From the NCBI RefSeq assembly GCF_000421645.1, contig NZ_ATXK01000001.1:496001-560000 (forward strand): DNA of 64,000 nt, read 5' to 3'. The notes beneath the pieces are model-generated. The model was not told the origin of the DNA and ran no database searches. It worked only from the letters and a program-made list of their open reading frames with translations. The stretch comes from Aurantimonas coralicida DSM 14790 (GTDB taxonomy: Bacteria; Pseudomonadota; Alphaproteobacteria; Rhizobiales; Rhizobiaceae). Position 1 is the first letter of the stretch. Each line of letters opens with the position of its first letter. Positions 26,122 through 34,173 of the stretch are shown here, piece by piece. Both the position numbers and the translations under genes were made by a program.

Positions 26122-26529
26122 ATGCAATGGATGTTTTGGAAATACGGAGCCGGACGGCGTGATGCCGGTCCACCCGATGAGGACACCGTCGAGCCGTCGC
26201 GCCGCCGGTTCCTGATCGGTCTCGGCGTGGCCGGCGGTCTGGCGCTCGTCGCCCCGACGGTCATTCTGACGGCCCCTGCCGACGCGGCGGAGCCCGATCC
26301 GGATTCGGACCTGCCCGACGGGGAGGACGATGGCAGCTACGAGGTCGCCCAGCGCCGCGACGATCGGCGGCGCAGGCGTCGGCGGCGGCGTCGGCGGCGG
26401 CGGAACCGGCGCGAACGGCGGCGGGACCTGCGCAGGCGGCGGCGGCGCGAGCGGCGCAGGCGGCGTCGGCGGCGGCGGGATCGCCGCAGGGGCTGCGTGG
26501 ATGTCGGCCCGGTCACCATCTGCGACTAG
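26122..26529 (+). CDS. Tat-signal protein with poly-arginine tail
   Basis: 135 residues. The N-terminus has a twin-arginine-like motif SRRRFLIGLG followed by a hydrophobic segment ending in APADAAEP, which looks like a Tat signal with Ala-x-Ala cleavage near residue 55. A strongly acidic stretch (about 57-76) is followed by about 38 Arg within 47 residues (about 78-124), interrupted by a few Asp, Glu and Asn, and a short end GCVDVGPVTICD with two Cys. The ATG follows TGGAGGA. DNA of the tail is CGG/CGC repeat; one frame over, the same DNA encodes a glycine-rich peptide. Function unknown; a polyanion-binding exported protein is an inference. It is transcribed divergently from the CYTH gene. 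Confidence 0.7.
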   Translation: MQWMFWKYGAGRRDAGPPDEDTVEPSRRRFLIGLGVAGGLALVAPTVILTAPADAAEPDPDSDLPDGEDDGSYEVAQRRDDRRRRRRRRRRRRRNRRERRRDLRRRRRRERRRRRRRRRDRRRGCVDVGPVTICD

Positions 26530-26636
26530 GCTGAACGCCCCATCCTGAGCTTGGCGGCGGCGGCACTTTCGGTGTCCGCCGCCGCGCCTTCGCGGCCACA
26601 TATCCCCGCCCGCTGGCCGTCCATGCGAAACGGCGC

Positions 26637-26665
26637 TTCCAAGAACCGTTACAAATCTCTATATC
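26637..26665 (+). promoter_or_regulatory. Predicted lepA promoter giving a leaderless mRNA
   Basis: TATATC (26660-26665) ends seven bases before the lepA ATG, and TTCCAA (26637-26642) lies 17 bases upstream of it. No Shine-Dalgarno precedes the ATG. A start at about 26672-26673 would give an mRNA beginning at the start codon. The -35 match is weak. Confidence 0.4.
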
Positions 26666-26672
26666 GCGCGAC

Positions 26673-28493
26673 ATGAGCACCATGCCCGCGAATACGCCCC
26701 TCGACCACATCCGCAATTTCTCGATCGTCGCCCATATCGACCACGGGAAATCGACCCTTGCCGACCGGCTGATCCAGTCCACCGGCGGGCTGGAACTGCG
26801 CGACATGAAGGCCCAGGTCCTCGACTCGATGGATATCGAGCGCGAGCGCGGCATCACCATCAAGGCCCAGACCGTCCGCCTGCACTACACGGCGAAGAAC
26901 GGCGAGACCTACGTCCTCAACCTCATCGACACGCCCGGCCATGTCGACTTCGCCTACGAGGTGTCGCGCTCGCTGGCCGCCTGCGAGGGCGCGCTGCTGG
27001 TCGTCGACGCGGCGCAGGGCGTCGAGGCGCAGACGCTGGCCAATGTCTATCTCGCCCTCGACGCCAATCTCGAGATCGTCCCGGTCCTCAACAAGATCGA
27101 CCTGCCGGCCGCCGAGCCCGACAAGGTCAAGGAGCAGATCGAGGAGGTCATCGGCCTCGACGCCTCCGACGCGGTGATGATCTCGGCGAAATCCGGCCTC
27201 GGCATCGAGGACGTGCTGGAGGCCATCGTCCACCGCCTGCCCGCCCCCACCGAGGGCGACCGCAAGGCGCCGCTCAAGGCGATGCTGGTCGACAGCTGGT
27301 ACGACGCCTATCTCGGCGTCATCGTCCTCGTGCGCATCATCGACGGCGAGCTGAAGAAGGGCCAGACCATCCGCATGATGGGCACCGACGCCCGCTACCC
27401 GGTCGACCGGGTCGGCGTCTTCACCCCCGCCATGGTCCAGGTCGAGGCGCTCGGCCCCGGCGAGCTCGGCTTCATCACCGCCTCGATCAAGGAAGTCGCC
27501 GACACCCGCGTCGGCGACACGATCACCGACGACAAGCGCCAGACGACGTCCATGCTGCCGGGCTTCAAGCCGGCCCAGCCCGTCGTCTTCTGCGGCCTGT
27601 TCCCGGTCGACGCCTCCGATTTCGACGAGCTGCGCGCCGCCATGGGCAAGCTGCGGCTCAACGACGCCAGCTTCTCCTACGAGATGGAATCCAGCGCTGC
27701 GCTGGGTTTCGGCTTCCGCTGCGGCTTCCTCGGCCTTCTGCATCTGGAGATCGTCCAGGAGCGCCTGTCGCGCGAGTTCGACCTCGACCTCATCGCCACC
27801 GCACCCTCGGTCGTCTACGACATCAAGCTCACCGACGGCTCGACCATCCAGCTGCACAACCCGGCCGACATGCCGGACGTGATGAAGGTCGCCGAGATCC
27901 ACGAGCCGTGGATCAAGGCCACGATCCTCACCCCCGACGACTATCTCGGCAACATCCTGCAGCTGTGCCAGGAGCGGCGCGGCAACCAGACCGACCTCTC
28001 CTATGTCGGCAAGCGCGCCATGGTCTCCTACGAGCTGCCGCTCAACGAGGTGGTCTTCGACTTCTACGACCGGCTGAAATCCATCTCCAAGGGCTACGCC
28101 TCCTTCGACTACCACATGGCCGACTACCGCGAGGGCGACCTCGTCAAGATGTCGATCATGGTCAATGGCGAGCCGGTCGACGCGCTCTCCATGCTCGTCC
28201 ACCGCAGCCAGGCCGAGCGCCGCGGCCGCGGCATGTGCGAGAAGCTGAAGGAGCTGATCCCCAACCACCTCTTCAAGATCCCGATCCAGGCGGCGATCGG
28301 CGGCAAGGTGATCGCCCGCGAGACCATCTCGGCCCTGCGCAAGGACGTCACCGCCAAATGCTACGGCGGCGACGCCTCAAGAAAGCGCAAGCTCCTCGAC
28401 AAGCAGAAAGAGGGCAAGAAGCGCATGCGCCAGTTCGGCAAGGTCGACATCCCCCAGGAAGCCTTCATCGCCGCTTTGAAGATGGACAGCTAG
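26673..28493 (+). CDS. lepA: Elongation factor 4 (LepA)
   Basis: The 606-residue translational GTPase acts on the ribosome (back-translocation or initiation support). G domain: AHIDHGKST (P-loop, about residues 20-28), RGITIKAQ (switch I), [16 protein letters not shown] and SAKSGLG. Domain II, EF-G-like domains and the LepA-specific C-terminal domain (ending [18 protein letters not shown]) are complete, with normal length. The final 36 nucleotides recur in degenerate form at 29170-29205, beyond the parDE genes. No ribosome binding site is visible; see the promoter entry. Confidence 0.98.
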   Translation: MSTMPANTPLDHIRNFSIVAHIDHGKSTLADRLIQSTGGLELRDMKAQVLDSMDIERERGITIKAQTVRLHYTAKNGETYVLNLIDTPGHVDFAYEVSRSLAACEGALLVVDAAQGVEAQTLANVYLALDANLEIVPVLNKIDLPAAEPDKVKEQIEEVIGLDASDAVMISAKSGLGIEDVLEAIVHRLPAPTEGDRKAPLKAMLVDSWYDAYLGVIVLVRIIDGELKKGQTIRMMGTDARYPVDRVGVFTPAMVQVEALGPGELGFITASIKEVADTRVGDTITDDKRQTTSMLPGFKPAQPVVFCGLFPVDASDFDELRAAMGKLRLNDASFSYEMESSAALGFGFRCGFLGLLHLEIVQERLSREFDLDLIATAPSVVYDIKLTDGSTIQLHNPADMPDVMKVAEIHEPWIKATILTPDDYLGNILQLCQERRGNQTDLSYVGKRAMVSYELPLNEVVFDFYDRLKSISKGYASFDYHMADYREGDLVKMSIMVNGEPVDALSMLVHRSQAERRGRGMCEKLKELIPNHLFKIPIQAAIGGKVIARETISALRKDVTAKCYGGDASRKRKLLDKQKEGKKRMRQFGKVDIPQEAFIAALKMDS

Positions 28494-28591
28494 GGCGGCG
28501 CATCACTGGCACCGGTCGCGGCCAGGCAGCCGGGCGACCGGATTGACAGATCGCGCCCGTCCCTCCCAGATGCGGGGCATGGAGAGATGCG

Positions 28592-28837
28592 ATGGCGTCG
28601 GTGAAACTGTCCCTGTCTGATCCCATGAAGCAATGGGTGGAGGACCAGGCCAAATCCGGCCACTATGCCGACGCTGGCGACTTCGTGCGCGATCTCATCG
28701 ACAGGGAAAAGCAGCGCCGGGACGCGATCGCGGCGATGCAGTGCAGGGTCGACGAGGCCCTCGCCAGCGGGATCGGCAACCGCTCCCCCGATGCCCTGTT
28801 CGCCGAAGCCGAGGCGCGCGCCGACCGACCGGACTGA
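28592..28837 (+). CDS. parD: ParD-type antitoxin (type II toxin-antitoxin)
   Basis: 81 residues. The N-terminal ribbon-helix-helix (residues 1-40, MASVKLSLSDPMKQWVEDQA) binds its own promoter, and the C-terminal helix (DALFAEAEARADRPD region) would wrap the toxin. GGAGAG precedes the ATG. The toxin gene begins two bases after the stop, the standard antitoxin-first order, with autoregulation expected. It lies 98 bases downstream of lepA. Confidence 0.92.
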   Translation: MASVKLSLSDPMKQWVEDQAKSGHYADAGDFVRDLIDREKQRRDAIAAMQCRVDEALASGIGNRSPDALFAEAEARADRPD

Positions 28838-28839
28838 GC

Positions 28840-29127
28840 ATGGGCTTTCGGCTGACGCGTGCGGCGGAAGACGACCTCGTCGCGATCGCCGAAGCCGGCA
28901 TCCGTCTCTTCGGCCACCGGCAGGCGCGCCGCTATCACGACGAACTGTTCGCGCGTTTTGCGCTGCTCGCCGCCAGTCCCCGAATGGCCCGTGAGCGTCA
29001 GGAAATCTCCCCGCCGGTCCGAATCCATCCCTTCAAGGCGCATCTCGTCGTCTACCTCGTCGAAGACGGCGACATCATCATATTGCGCATCCGCCACGCC
29101 CACGAGGACTGGCAGAGCGACGCGTGA
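28840..29127 (+). CDS. parE: ParE-type toxin, RelE/ParE superfamily
   Basis: 95 residues with the ParE fold: MGFRLTRAAEDDLVAIAEAG at the start, a central Arg-rich helix region (RRYHDELFARFALLAASPRM), and the C-terminal strand pair HLVVYLVEDGDIIILRIRHAHEDW typical of active ParE proteins. Known ParE toxins poison DNA gyrase. The toxin appears full length with no frameshift. A longer frame upstream overlaps parD and is rejected because the ATG right after the parD stop is the family start. Confidence 0.92.
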   Translation: MGFRLTRAAEDDLVAIAEAGIRLFGHRQARRYHDELFARFALLAASPRMARERQEISPPVRIHPFKAHLVVYLVEDGDIIILRIRHAHEDWQSDA

Positions 29128-29169
29128 TGTTGCGGCCTGAACGTTGTACGATACCGCCGCCAGCCGCAT

Positions 29170-29205
29170 GAAGCCTTCATAGCCGCCCTGAAGACGGCGA
29201 GCTGA
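29170..29205 (+). repeat. Degenerate second copy of the lepA 3' end
   Basis: This 36-base stretch matches the last 36 bases of lepA (28458-28493) at 28 positions, starts with an exact 11-base match (GAAGCCTTCAT) and translates as [11 protein letters not shown] followed by a stop, against [11 protein letters not shown] and a stop in lepA. It lies just beyond parDE, so the toxin-antitoxin module is bracketed by the real and the vestigial lepA tails. Confidence 0.65.
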
Positions 29206-29216
29206 GACGCCGGGCA

Positions 29217-29249
29217 CCCCTCGTGGTTCGACAGGCTCACCATGAGGGG
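29217..29249. repeat. REP-like palindromic element, copy 1
   Basis: The 33-base element has inverted ends CCCCTCGTGGT and ACCATGAGGGG around the core TCGACAGGCTC. Related copies occur at 29427-29457 and 29991-30018, in the opposite orientation. Confidence 0.75.
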
Positions 29250-29426
29250 TTCCTGAACCGCCGCGTCTAGATGCCAGGTGCTGCCGCTTCCAGGCTCCCA
29301 AGCTCCCAACCACACCGGCACTCTGGCTCGCTGGCACGCTGGCAGCACCTTCGGCTTCCCGGCTCCTCGTCTATCGTCCAGACGCGAACCGCGCAGGCCG
29401 CTAGAGCCGGCACGCCATCCCCTTCA

Positions 29427-29457
29427 CCCTCATGGTGAGCCTGTCGTACCACGAGGG
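29427..29457. repeat. REP-like palindromic element, copy 2
   Basis: Ends CCCTCATGGT and ACCACGAGGG around GAGCCTGTCGT. Inverted relative to copy 1. Confidence 0.75.
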
Positions 29458-29510
29458 TGACGCACCACCGCCCAGATCCCGATTGCCTCGCCCCGCCAGA
29501 TCCCTCATCC

Positions 29511-29605
29511 TGAGCCTGTCGAAGGGTGAGCCTGTCGAAGGATGAGCTTGTCGAAGGATGAGCCTGTCGAAGGATGAGCCTGTCCAAGGATCAGCCCACC
29601 GAAGG
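29511..29605. repeat. 16-bp tandem array, five copies plus a decayed sixth
   Basis: The unit TGAGCCTGTCGAAGGA starts at 29511, 29527, 29543, 29559 and 29575 with zero to two changes per copy; a sixth at 29591 is degenerate. The unit shares TGAGCCTGTCGA with the REP-like elements around it, so the array probably grew by slippage from one of them. No gene is seen in 29128-29636 other than this and the repeats listed. Confidence 0.9.
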
Positions 29606-29636
29606 CCGCACCCCGCCACCAGACCGGGACCAGCCC

Positions 29637-29966
29637 ATGCCGCTCGAAGCCACGGTCTACATCCTGCGCTGCGTCGACGGCTCCTACTACACCGGCCTCA
29701 CGAAACAGCCGGTCGAAGCCCGGCTGTGGGAGCACAATGAAGGCCTCTATGACGGCTACACGCGCAAACGCTGCCCCGTCGTCCTGGTCTTTACCGAAAC
29801 CTACGATCGCATGCTCGACGCCATCGCCCGCGAGCAGCAGATCAAGGGCTGGACCCGCGCCAAGAAGGAAGCGCTGATCGCCCGGCGCTACCACTGCCTC
29901 CCCACCCTCGCCGCCACCCGCACCGGCCCGGACCTCCGCCGACAGCCACCCGCCACGCTTGACTGA
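29637..29966 (+). CDS. GIY-YIG nuclease family protein (UPF0213-like)
   Basis: 109 residues, a single GIY-YIG domain. The variant motif VYILRCVDGSYYTGLT corresponds to GIY...YIG; a downstream Arg in PVEARLWEHNEG and the Glu in ALDAIAREQQIKGWTR complete the active site pattern. Short stand-alone proteins of this kind (YhbQ/UPF0213) are often found next to mobile DNA; some have nicking activity and roles in repair are suggested. An upstream in-frame ATG lies within the 16-bp array and is not used. Flanked by REP-like elements on both sides. Confidence 0.85.
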   Translation: MPLEATVYILRCVDGSYYTGLTKQPVEARLWEHNEGLYDGYTRKRCPVVLVFTETYDRMLDAIAREQQIKGWTRAKKEALIARRYHCLPTLAATRTGPDLRRQPPATLD

Positions 29967-29990
29967 CGCAACGATCCGCCGCCCCCTGCA

Positions 29991-30018
29991 CCCTCATGGT
30001 GAGCCTGTCGAACCATGG
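29991..30018. repeat. REP-like palindromic element, copy 3
   Basis: Begins CCCTCATGGT, core GAGCCTGTCGA, ends ACCATGG. Same orientation as copy 2. A distant relative with ends CCCTGAG/CTCAGGG is embedded in the next gene near 30120-30145. Confidence 0.65.
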
Positions 30019-30062
30019 CGACAACGCACCAGCCTGCCGGCCAGCGATGAGGATACCCAACC

Positions 30063-30302
30063 GTGTTCGACATGATCGGCGACGTCGTCGGCTACACCAC
30101 CGCTCGATACCTCCTGCCCGCCCTGAGTTTCGGCAAGCTCAGGGTCCAGACGCTCCGCAGCAGCGAGGGTGGCTTCAACTGGTTCGGCTTCCGACGCGAA
30201 ACCGATGGCAGCATACTGGTCGAGTCCAACATGGCGGGCTGGTTCGGACTGTTCGTCTGGATCACCGCGCTCGTCGTGCTGATCGTCTTCGTTAAGGGTT
30301 GA
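30063..30302 (+). CDS. Small hypothetical membrane protein
   Basis: 79 residues, GTG start with GAGGA ten bases upstream; an ATG three codons in is an alternative. The C-terminal third is one transmembrane helix (GWFGLFVWITALVVLIVFVKG). The middle encodes part of a REP-related palindrome as LSFGKLR, suggesting that the element has been captured inside the reading frame. No family recognised. Confidence 0.55.
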   Translation: MFDMIGDVVGYTTARYLLPALSFGKLRVQTLRSSEGGFNWFGFRRETDGSILVESNMAGWFGLFVWITALVVLIVFVKG

Positions 30303-30634
30303 TTTGCGGGTCCCGGTACCAGAGCCACCAAATGAAACAGGTGCTTAGGGTGGTTGCGGACCGTCCGAAACCTCAAGAGGTCGTCTGTTCGCCTTCAAGA
30401 TTCGTATGGATGGAGCGAGGGCGCAACTGGAGGCGCATTACTGGGGCACCCATTTGCCCGGCTATACGCATTGTATATCTGGATCTCTTCATTCAAGATC
30501 TAGGCAATTCATCATGCAACTTCGTAGTTGCGGATGAGTATATTCCGAACAGCAACCCTATATCATACTATCCACCAAATAATATCGATCAATAACAACC
30601 CACCATGCCGTAATATTAATCTGAGAGGCGGATC
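30303..30634. other. AT-rich intergenic region
   Basis: About 330 bases, AT-rich toward the right, leading into the HEPN-like gene. It should contain that gene's promoter, but I cannot pick one with confidence. No gene seen. Confidence 0.4.
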
Positions 30635-31483
30635 ATGATCAGAATTTCTCTTAGCTACATTTACAATTTAGCAACTCGTATCGAACCACTCGGCGCCCTG
30701 ACTGTTCAAGAGACACCATATCGAATTATTCAGCTTCCTGCACTGACGGCCCAGAACGCTATTCAAGAACTATATACAAACACGTTCTACGCCCCACACC
30801 TTCGCGTTTCGTACGGTTGGTCGCAAGACCTATTCAACCGGCTTCATTCCATAACCAGCGATCCAGATCTCGAACGAATGATTACGCATTTAGAGATGCT
30901 TGCACTTAAAACATCATTCGAACAGTATAAAGTAACACTATTGTCAGAACTCGCTATAATTCACGCATATTTCGTGTCTCAAAAGGGCGCCTACGACTCA
31001 TGGTCTCTTCTGATCAATGGGGAAACCATGTTCCCTAATGATCTGGGAGTTAAAGTTCCTGATGCGATATTTGACGCACGTGAGGCTGGCAAGTGTCTCG
31101 CGTACGAGAATTCGACAGCTGCGGGGTTTCATGTTTTCCGCGTTCTAGAAACCGTCCTTAGGAGATACTACGCTCAAGAGGTAAGCGGTAAAGCGCCGCC
31201 GAAAGTTCGCAACATCGCTGTGTACGTGAATGCGATGAAACAGGCTGGGAAGGGCGACGAGAATATTCTCTTTTTGCTGCGGGAAATCTCCAACCGGTTC
31301 CGCAATCCCCTTATACATCCGGATGTGATCCTATCCACTGATGACGCAATCGCCATCTTTGGCTTGGTGGGGACTGCAGTGACTGAAATGCTTAAGTCGC
31401 TTTCAACCGTACCGCCGACGACCACTAGCCCACTTGCTGCACTTTACTCAGCGCCGGGCTCCGGGAAAGAGCCAGCTTCATAA
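30635..31483 (+). CDS. HEPN-like hypothetical protein
   Basis: 282 residues, clearly AT-richer than its neighbours, so probably acquired. The C-terminal half is helical, with FHVFRVLETVLRRYY (about 166-179) followed by REISNRFRNPLIHPD, which contains the HEPN nuclease signature R-x4-H (Arg223, His228). HEPN proteins are often RNases in toxin-antitoxin and phage defence systems. The N-terminal half (1-140) is not recognised. AGAGG precedes the ATG. No antitoxin-like (MNT) partner is adjacent. Assignment rests on the motif and helix context only. Confidence 0.6.
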   Translation: MIRISLSYIYNLATRIEPLGALTVQETPYRIIQLPALTAQNAIQELYTNTFYAPHLRVSYGWSQDLFNRLHSITSDPDLERMITHLEMLALKTSFEQYKVTLLSELAIIHAYFVSQKGAYDSWSLLINGETMFPNDLGVKVPDAIFDAREAGKCLAYENSTAAGFHVFRVLETVLRRYYAQEVSGKAPPKVRNIAVYVNAMKQAGKGDENILFLLREISNRFRNPLIHPDVILSTDDAIAIFGLVGTAVTEMLKSLSTVPPTTTSPLAALYSAPGSGKEPAS

Positions 31484-32363
31484 AGTATAAATTTCTCGGC
31501 GAGAGGTTGCTACCAATTGCAGAGAAGTTACGGAACTTATTTGGATTACGCTTTGACAATGGCATCTGCCAGATCGGCACTTTGCAGCGCTTAAGCCTTC
31601 TTCGCCTAGGCAGATCACTGCAACGAGCCGTTGCACGCCCGCTAAACGCGGCTCCGGAGACGCAAGGACGTGCTGCATTTGATAATCCGGTTGGCTTACC
31701 CCACAAAAAACTTCTCCCCACCCTCCCCACCTCCCGCATCATCCTTTCACCGCCGGCCCGCGAAACGGGCGCGAATGATCACCGGGATCGTTCGGGGGCC
31801 AAGGGAGCAATCCTGGCGGGCGGTGCCGGTTCATGTCGCCTCCGGAGCGGCGGAACCGGGCCGGTGACGGCCGAGCCGGCCTTCCGTTCTGCGGGGAAGG
31901 CGGCACGTTGCCGGGCGGGAGGTCGTGCTCCTGCCGGCAGCTTCCCGGAACCCTTCGCCCCGGCTTAAGCCGGCGGCGGCGGGGGAATGGTTCGGCGGCG
32001 GACGGGTGACGAGACCCCGCCCGCGTTTCCGGCACCCACCGCGCGGCACGCCGGAGGCGGACCGTAAGACCAAGACATCGGAGGGTTCGCCTCCGGCGCG
32101 CCGTCGCCCGTCCCGCCCCATGGCGGAGCCCGGGGCGGCCAGACGATCCCGCCGAAACGGCCCCCGGCCGCCGCAGCGGGAGACGGGCCAGTCAGGCTCC
32201 GGCCCGGATCGGGCGCGGAAATGCGTCCGCGCGCCTTCATCTTGGGCCGCGCATCGGCTAGACACCGCGGCTTCCGATTCGCCGTCCCGCCCTGCCCCGA
32301 CTGCTTTGCCTGCGCCCCGTCCCGTTCCGGGCGCGCGGGCGATTCCTTCCGCGAGTTTCACCA
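31484..32363. other. Long intergenic stretch marking the end of the AT-rich patch
   Basis: About 880 bases without a convincing gene. The AT-richer part (to about 31720) contains a perfect 7-3-7 palindrome, TGCAACG-AGC-CGTTGCA, at 31619-31635. The remainder is very GC-rich with open frames on all strands but no domains or ribosome binding sites; it holds the promoter region of the Hsp70-like gene. Confidence 0.45.
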
Positions 32364-33650
32364 ATGCCCCGCTTCCCCGGCCTCGATTTCGGCACCACCA
32401 ATTCCACCCTGGCGCTTGCGGCGCCCGGCGGCGCGCCGGCGCTGGTGCCGGTCGAGGCGGACAGCCCGACCATCCCGTCGGCGCTGTTCTTCAGCCTCGA
32501 GGATGGCGGCACCTATTTCGGACGCGCCGCCATCTTCGAATATGTCGACGGCGCCGAGGGCCGCTTCATGCGAGCGCTGAAATCGATCCTCGGCACCTCG
32601 CTGATGGCCGAGACCACCCCGATCGGTCGCCAGCGCATGAGCTTCGAGGCGCTGATCGGCCGCTTCCTGAAACATCTGCGCGGAAAGCTGGAGGCCGAGG
32701 CCGCCCGCAGCGAGGGCGGGCCGGACGCCGTCGCCATCGACCGCGTCGTGCTCGGCCGGCCGGTGCATTTCATCGACGACGATGCGGGCGCCGACCAGAC
32801 CGCCGAGGACCAGCTCGCCGCCGCCGCCCGCGCCGAGGGGTTCAGCCACATCGAGTTCCAGTTCGAGCCGGTCGCCGCCGCGCTCTATTATGAGAGCCGG
32901 ATCGAGGCCGAGCAGCTCGCCCTGGTGGTCGACATCGGCGGCGGCACCTCGGACTTTTCGGTGGTGCGCCTGTCGCCCGAGCGCGCGAAATCCGCCGCCG
33001 GCGACCGGCTGGACGACATCCTCGCCTCGACCGGCGTTCATGTCGGCGGCACCGATTTCGACCGGGTGCTGTCGCTGGCCCGGGTCATGCCGGGTCTCGG
33101 CATGGGCAGCCACACCGCCGACGGCAAGCGCCGCATGCCGGTCTGGTACTTCAACGACATGGCCACCTGGCACCGGGTCAACACGCTCTATACCGCCAAG
33201 ATCCTGCGCGACATTCGCGGTCTCGCCCGCGAGGCCGCCGAGCCGGAGAAGCTCGCCCGCTTCGAGCATCTGCTCGTCCACCGCTCGGGCCATCGCCTCG
33301 CCGGCGCCGTCGAGACCGCCAAGATCGCCCTCAGCGAGACCGATGCGACCACGATCCGGCTGCAGGAGCTCGGCCTGCTCCTGGAGGCGCCCGCCACCCG
33401 CGCCGAGTTCGAGGCCGCCTCCGCCGAGCTGGTCGGCCGGATCGGCGGCGCCATCGACGACGCGCTGACGACGGCCGGGGTCGGGCCGCAGGCGATCGAG
33501 ACGGTGATCCTGACTGGCGGCGGTGCCCAGGTGCCGGCCGTCCGCGCCGCCGCCACCGCCCGCTTTCCCGCCGCCCGCATCGCCCAGTCCGACGCCTTCG
33601 GCTCGGTCGGCCTCGGCCTTGCGATCGACGCCGCCCGCCGCTTCGCCTGA
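32364..33650 (+). CDS. Hsp70 family protein, YegD-like
   Basis: The 428-residue protein has only the actin-like ATPase domain of Hsp70. Motifs: phosphate 1 LDFGTTNSTLAL at the N-terminus, VVDIGGGTSDFS (phosphate 2, about residues 190-200), GGTDFDR, and adenosine-binding LTGGGAQVPAV near the C-terminus. The substrate-binding domain of DnaK is absent, as in YegD. The role of YegD proteins is not established; a chaperone-like or regulatory ATPase is likely. It stands alone at the right edge of the accessory patch. Confidence 0.88.
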   Translation: MPRFPGLDFGTTNSTLALAAPGGAPALVPVEADSPTIPSALFFSLEDGGTYFGRAAIFEYVDGAEGRFMRALKSILGTSLMAETTPIGRQRMSFEALIGRFLKHLRGKLEAEAARSEGGPDAVAIDRVVLGRPVHFIDDDAGADQTAEDQLAAAARAEGFSHIEFQFEPVAAALYYESRIEAEQLALVVDIGGGTSDFSVVRLSPERAKSAAGDRLDDILASTGVHVGGTDFDRVLSLARVMPGLGMGSHTADGKRRMPVWYFNDMATWHRVNTLYTAKILRDIRGLAREAAEPEKLARFEHLLVHRSGHRLAGAVETAKIALSETDATTIRLQELGLLLEAPATRAEFEAASAELVGRIGGAIDDALTTAGVGPQAIETVILTGGGAQVPAVRAAATARFPAARIAQSDAFGSVGLGLAIDAARRFA

Positions 33651-33786
33651 GCCGGAACGGCCACCGGCGAGCGGCCGGCCGGCTGCGACCACAGGACGCG
33701 GTTTTCCGCCGGATTCTACCGGCCGGGTTGTGCCCGGTTAACGAATTCCGGCGATACTCTTGCAAGGAACAGACGCGGTGAGAGCT

Positions 33787-34119
33787 ATGGGCAGTTTGCT
33801 GGCCAGATGGGGCAAGGCGACCGGCTTTCAGGGTCGCGACAAGCGCAGCGCCCGCCGGGTGCGCACGCGGCTGCGGCCCCAGCGCGTCCTCTCCATGCGC
33901 AACGCCATCATCGCCGATTGCGCCATGGTCGACCGCTCCGACAGCGGCGCCAAGCTGCAATTCATCGTCGATGTCGATCTGCCGCGCATCTTCCTCCTGC
34001 AGGATCTCGCCGAGGGGACCACCCACGAGGTCGAGTTGATCTGGAGCCGTCCGGGCCAGGCCGGCGTGCGCTTCACCCACCACCCGGCCCCGTGCGGCAC
34101 GTCCTCCGCCAATAGGTGA
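33787..34119 (+). CDS. PilZ domain protein (putative cyclic di-GMP receptor)
   Basis: 110 residues. The R-x3-R type motif lies in DKRSARRVRTR (about residues 18-28) and the D-x-S-x-x-G motif in DRSDSGAKL (about 48-56), followed by beta strands ending in GVRFTHH. Both motifs are those that contact cyclic di-GMP in PilZ proteins. No fused output domain, so it would act through partners. The same genome stretch encodes a GGDEF-EAL enzyme at 16-18 kb. The ATG at 33787 is preferred over one nine codons upstream. Confidence 0.7.
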   Translation: MGSLLARWGKATGFQGRDKRSARRVRTRLRPQRVLSMRNAIIADCAMVDRSDSGAKLQFIVDVDLPRIFLLQDLAEGTTHEVELIWSRPGQAGVRFTHHPAPCGTSSANR

Positions 34120-34173
34120 CTCCCTCCCCGCCTGTGCTATCTGCCGGGCGCAATCCATTTGGAGGGAAACACC

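Noticed and set aside
26649-28268. 539-codon frame antisense to lepA
   Set aside because: Shadow frame driven by high GC at third positions.
29511-29605. 16-bp tandem array considered as a CRISPR array
   Set aside because: The repeats are directly adjacent with no spacers and there are no cas genes.
31507-31968. Open frame downstream of the HEPN-like gene
   Set aside because: Changes from AT-rich to GC-rich composition midway, no domain, and no ribosome binding site.
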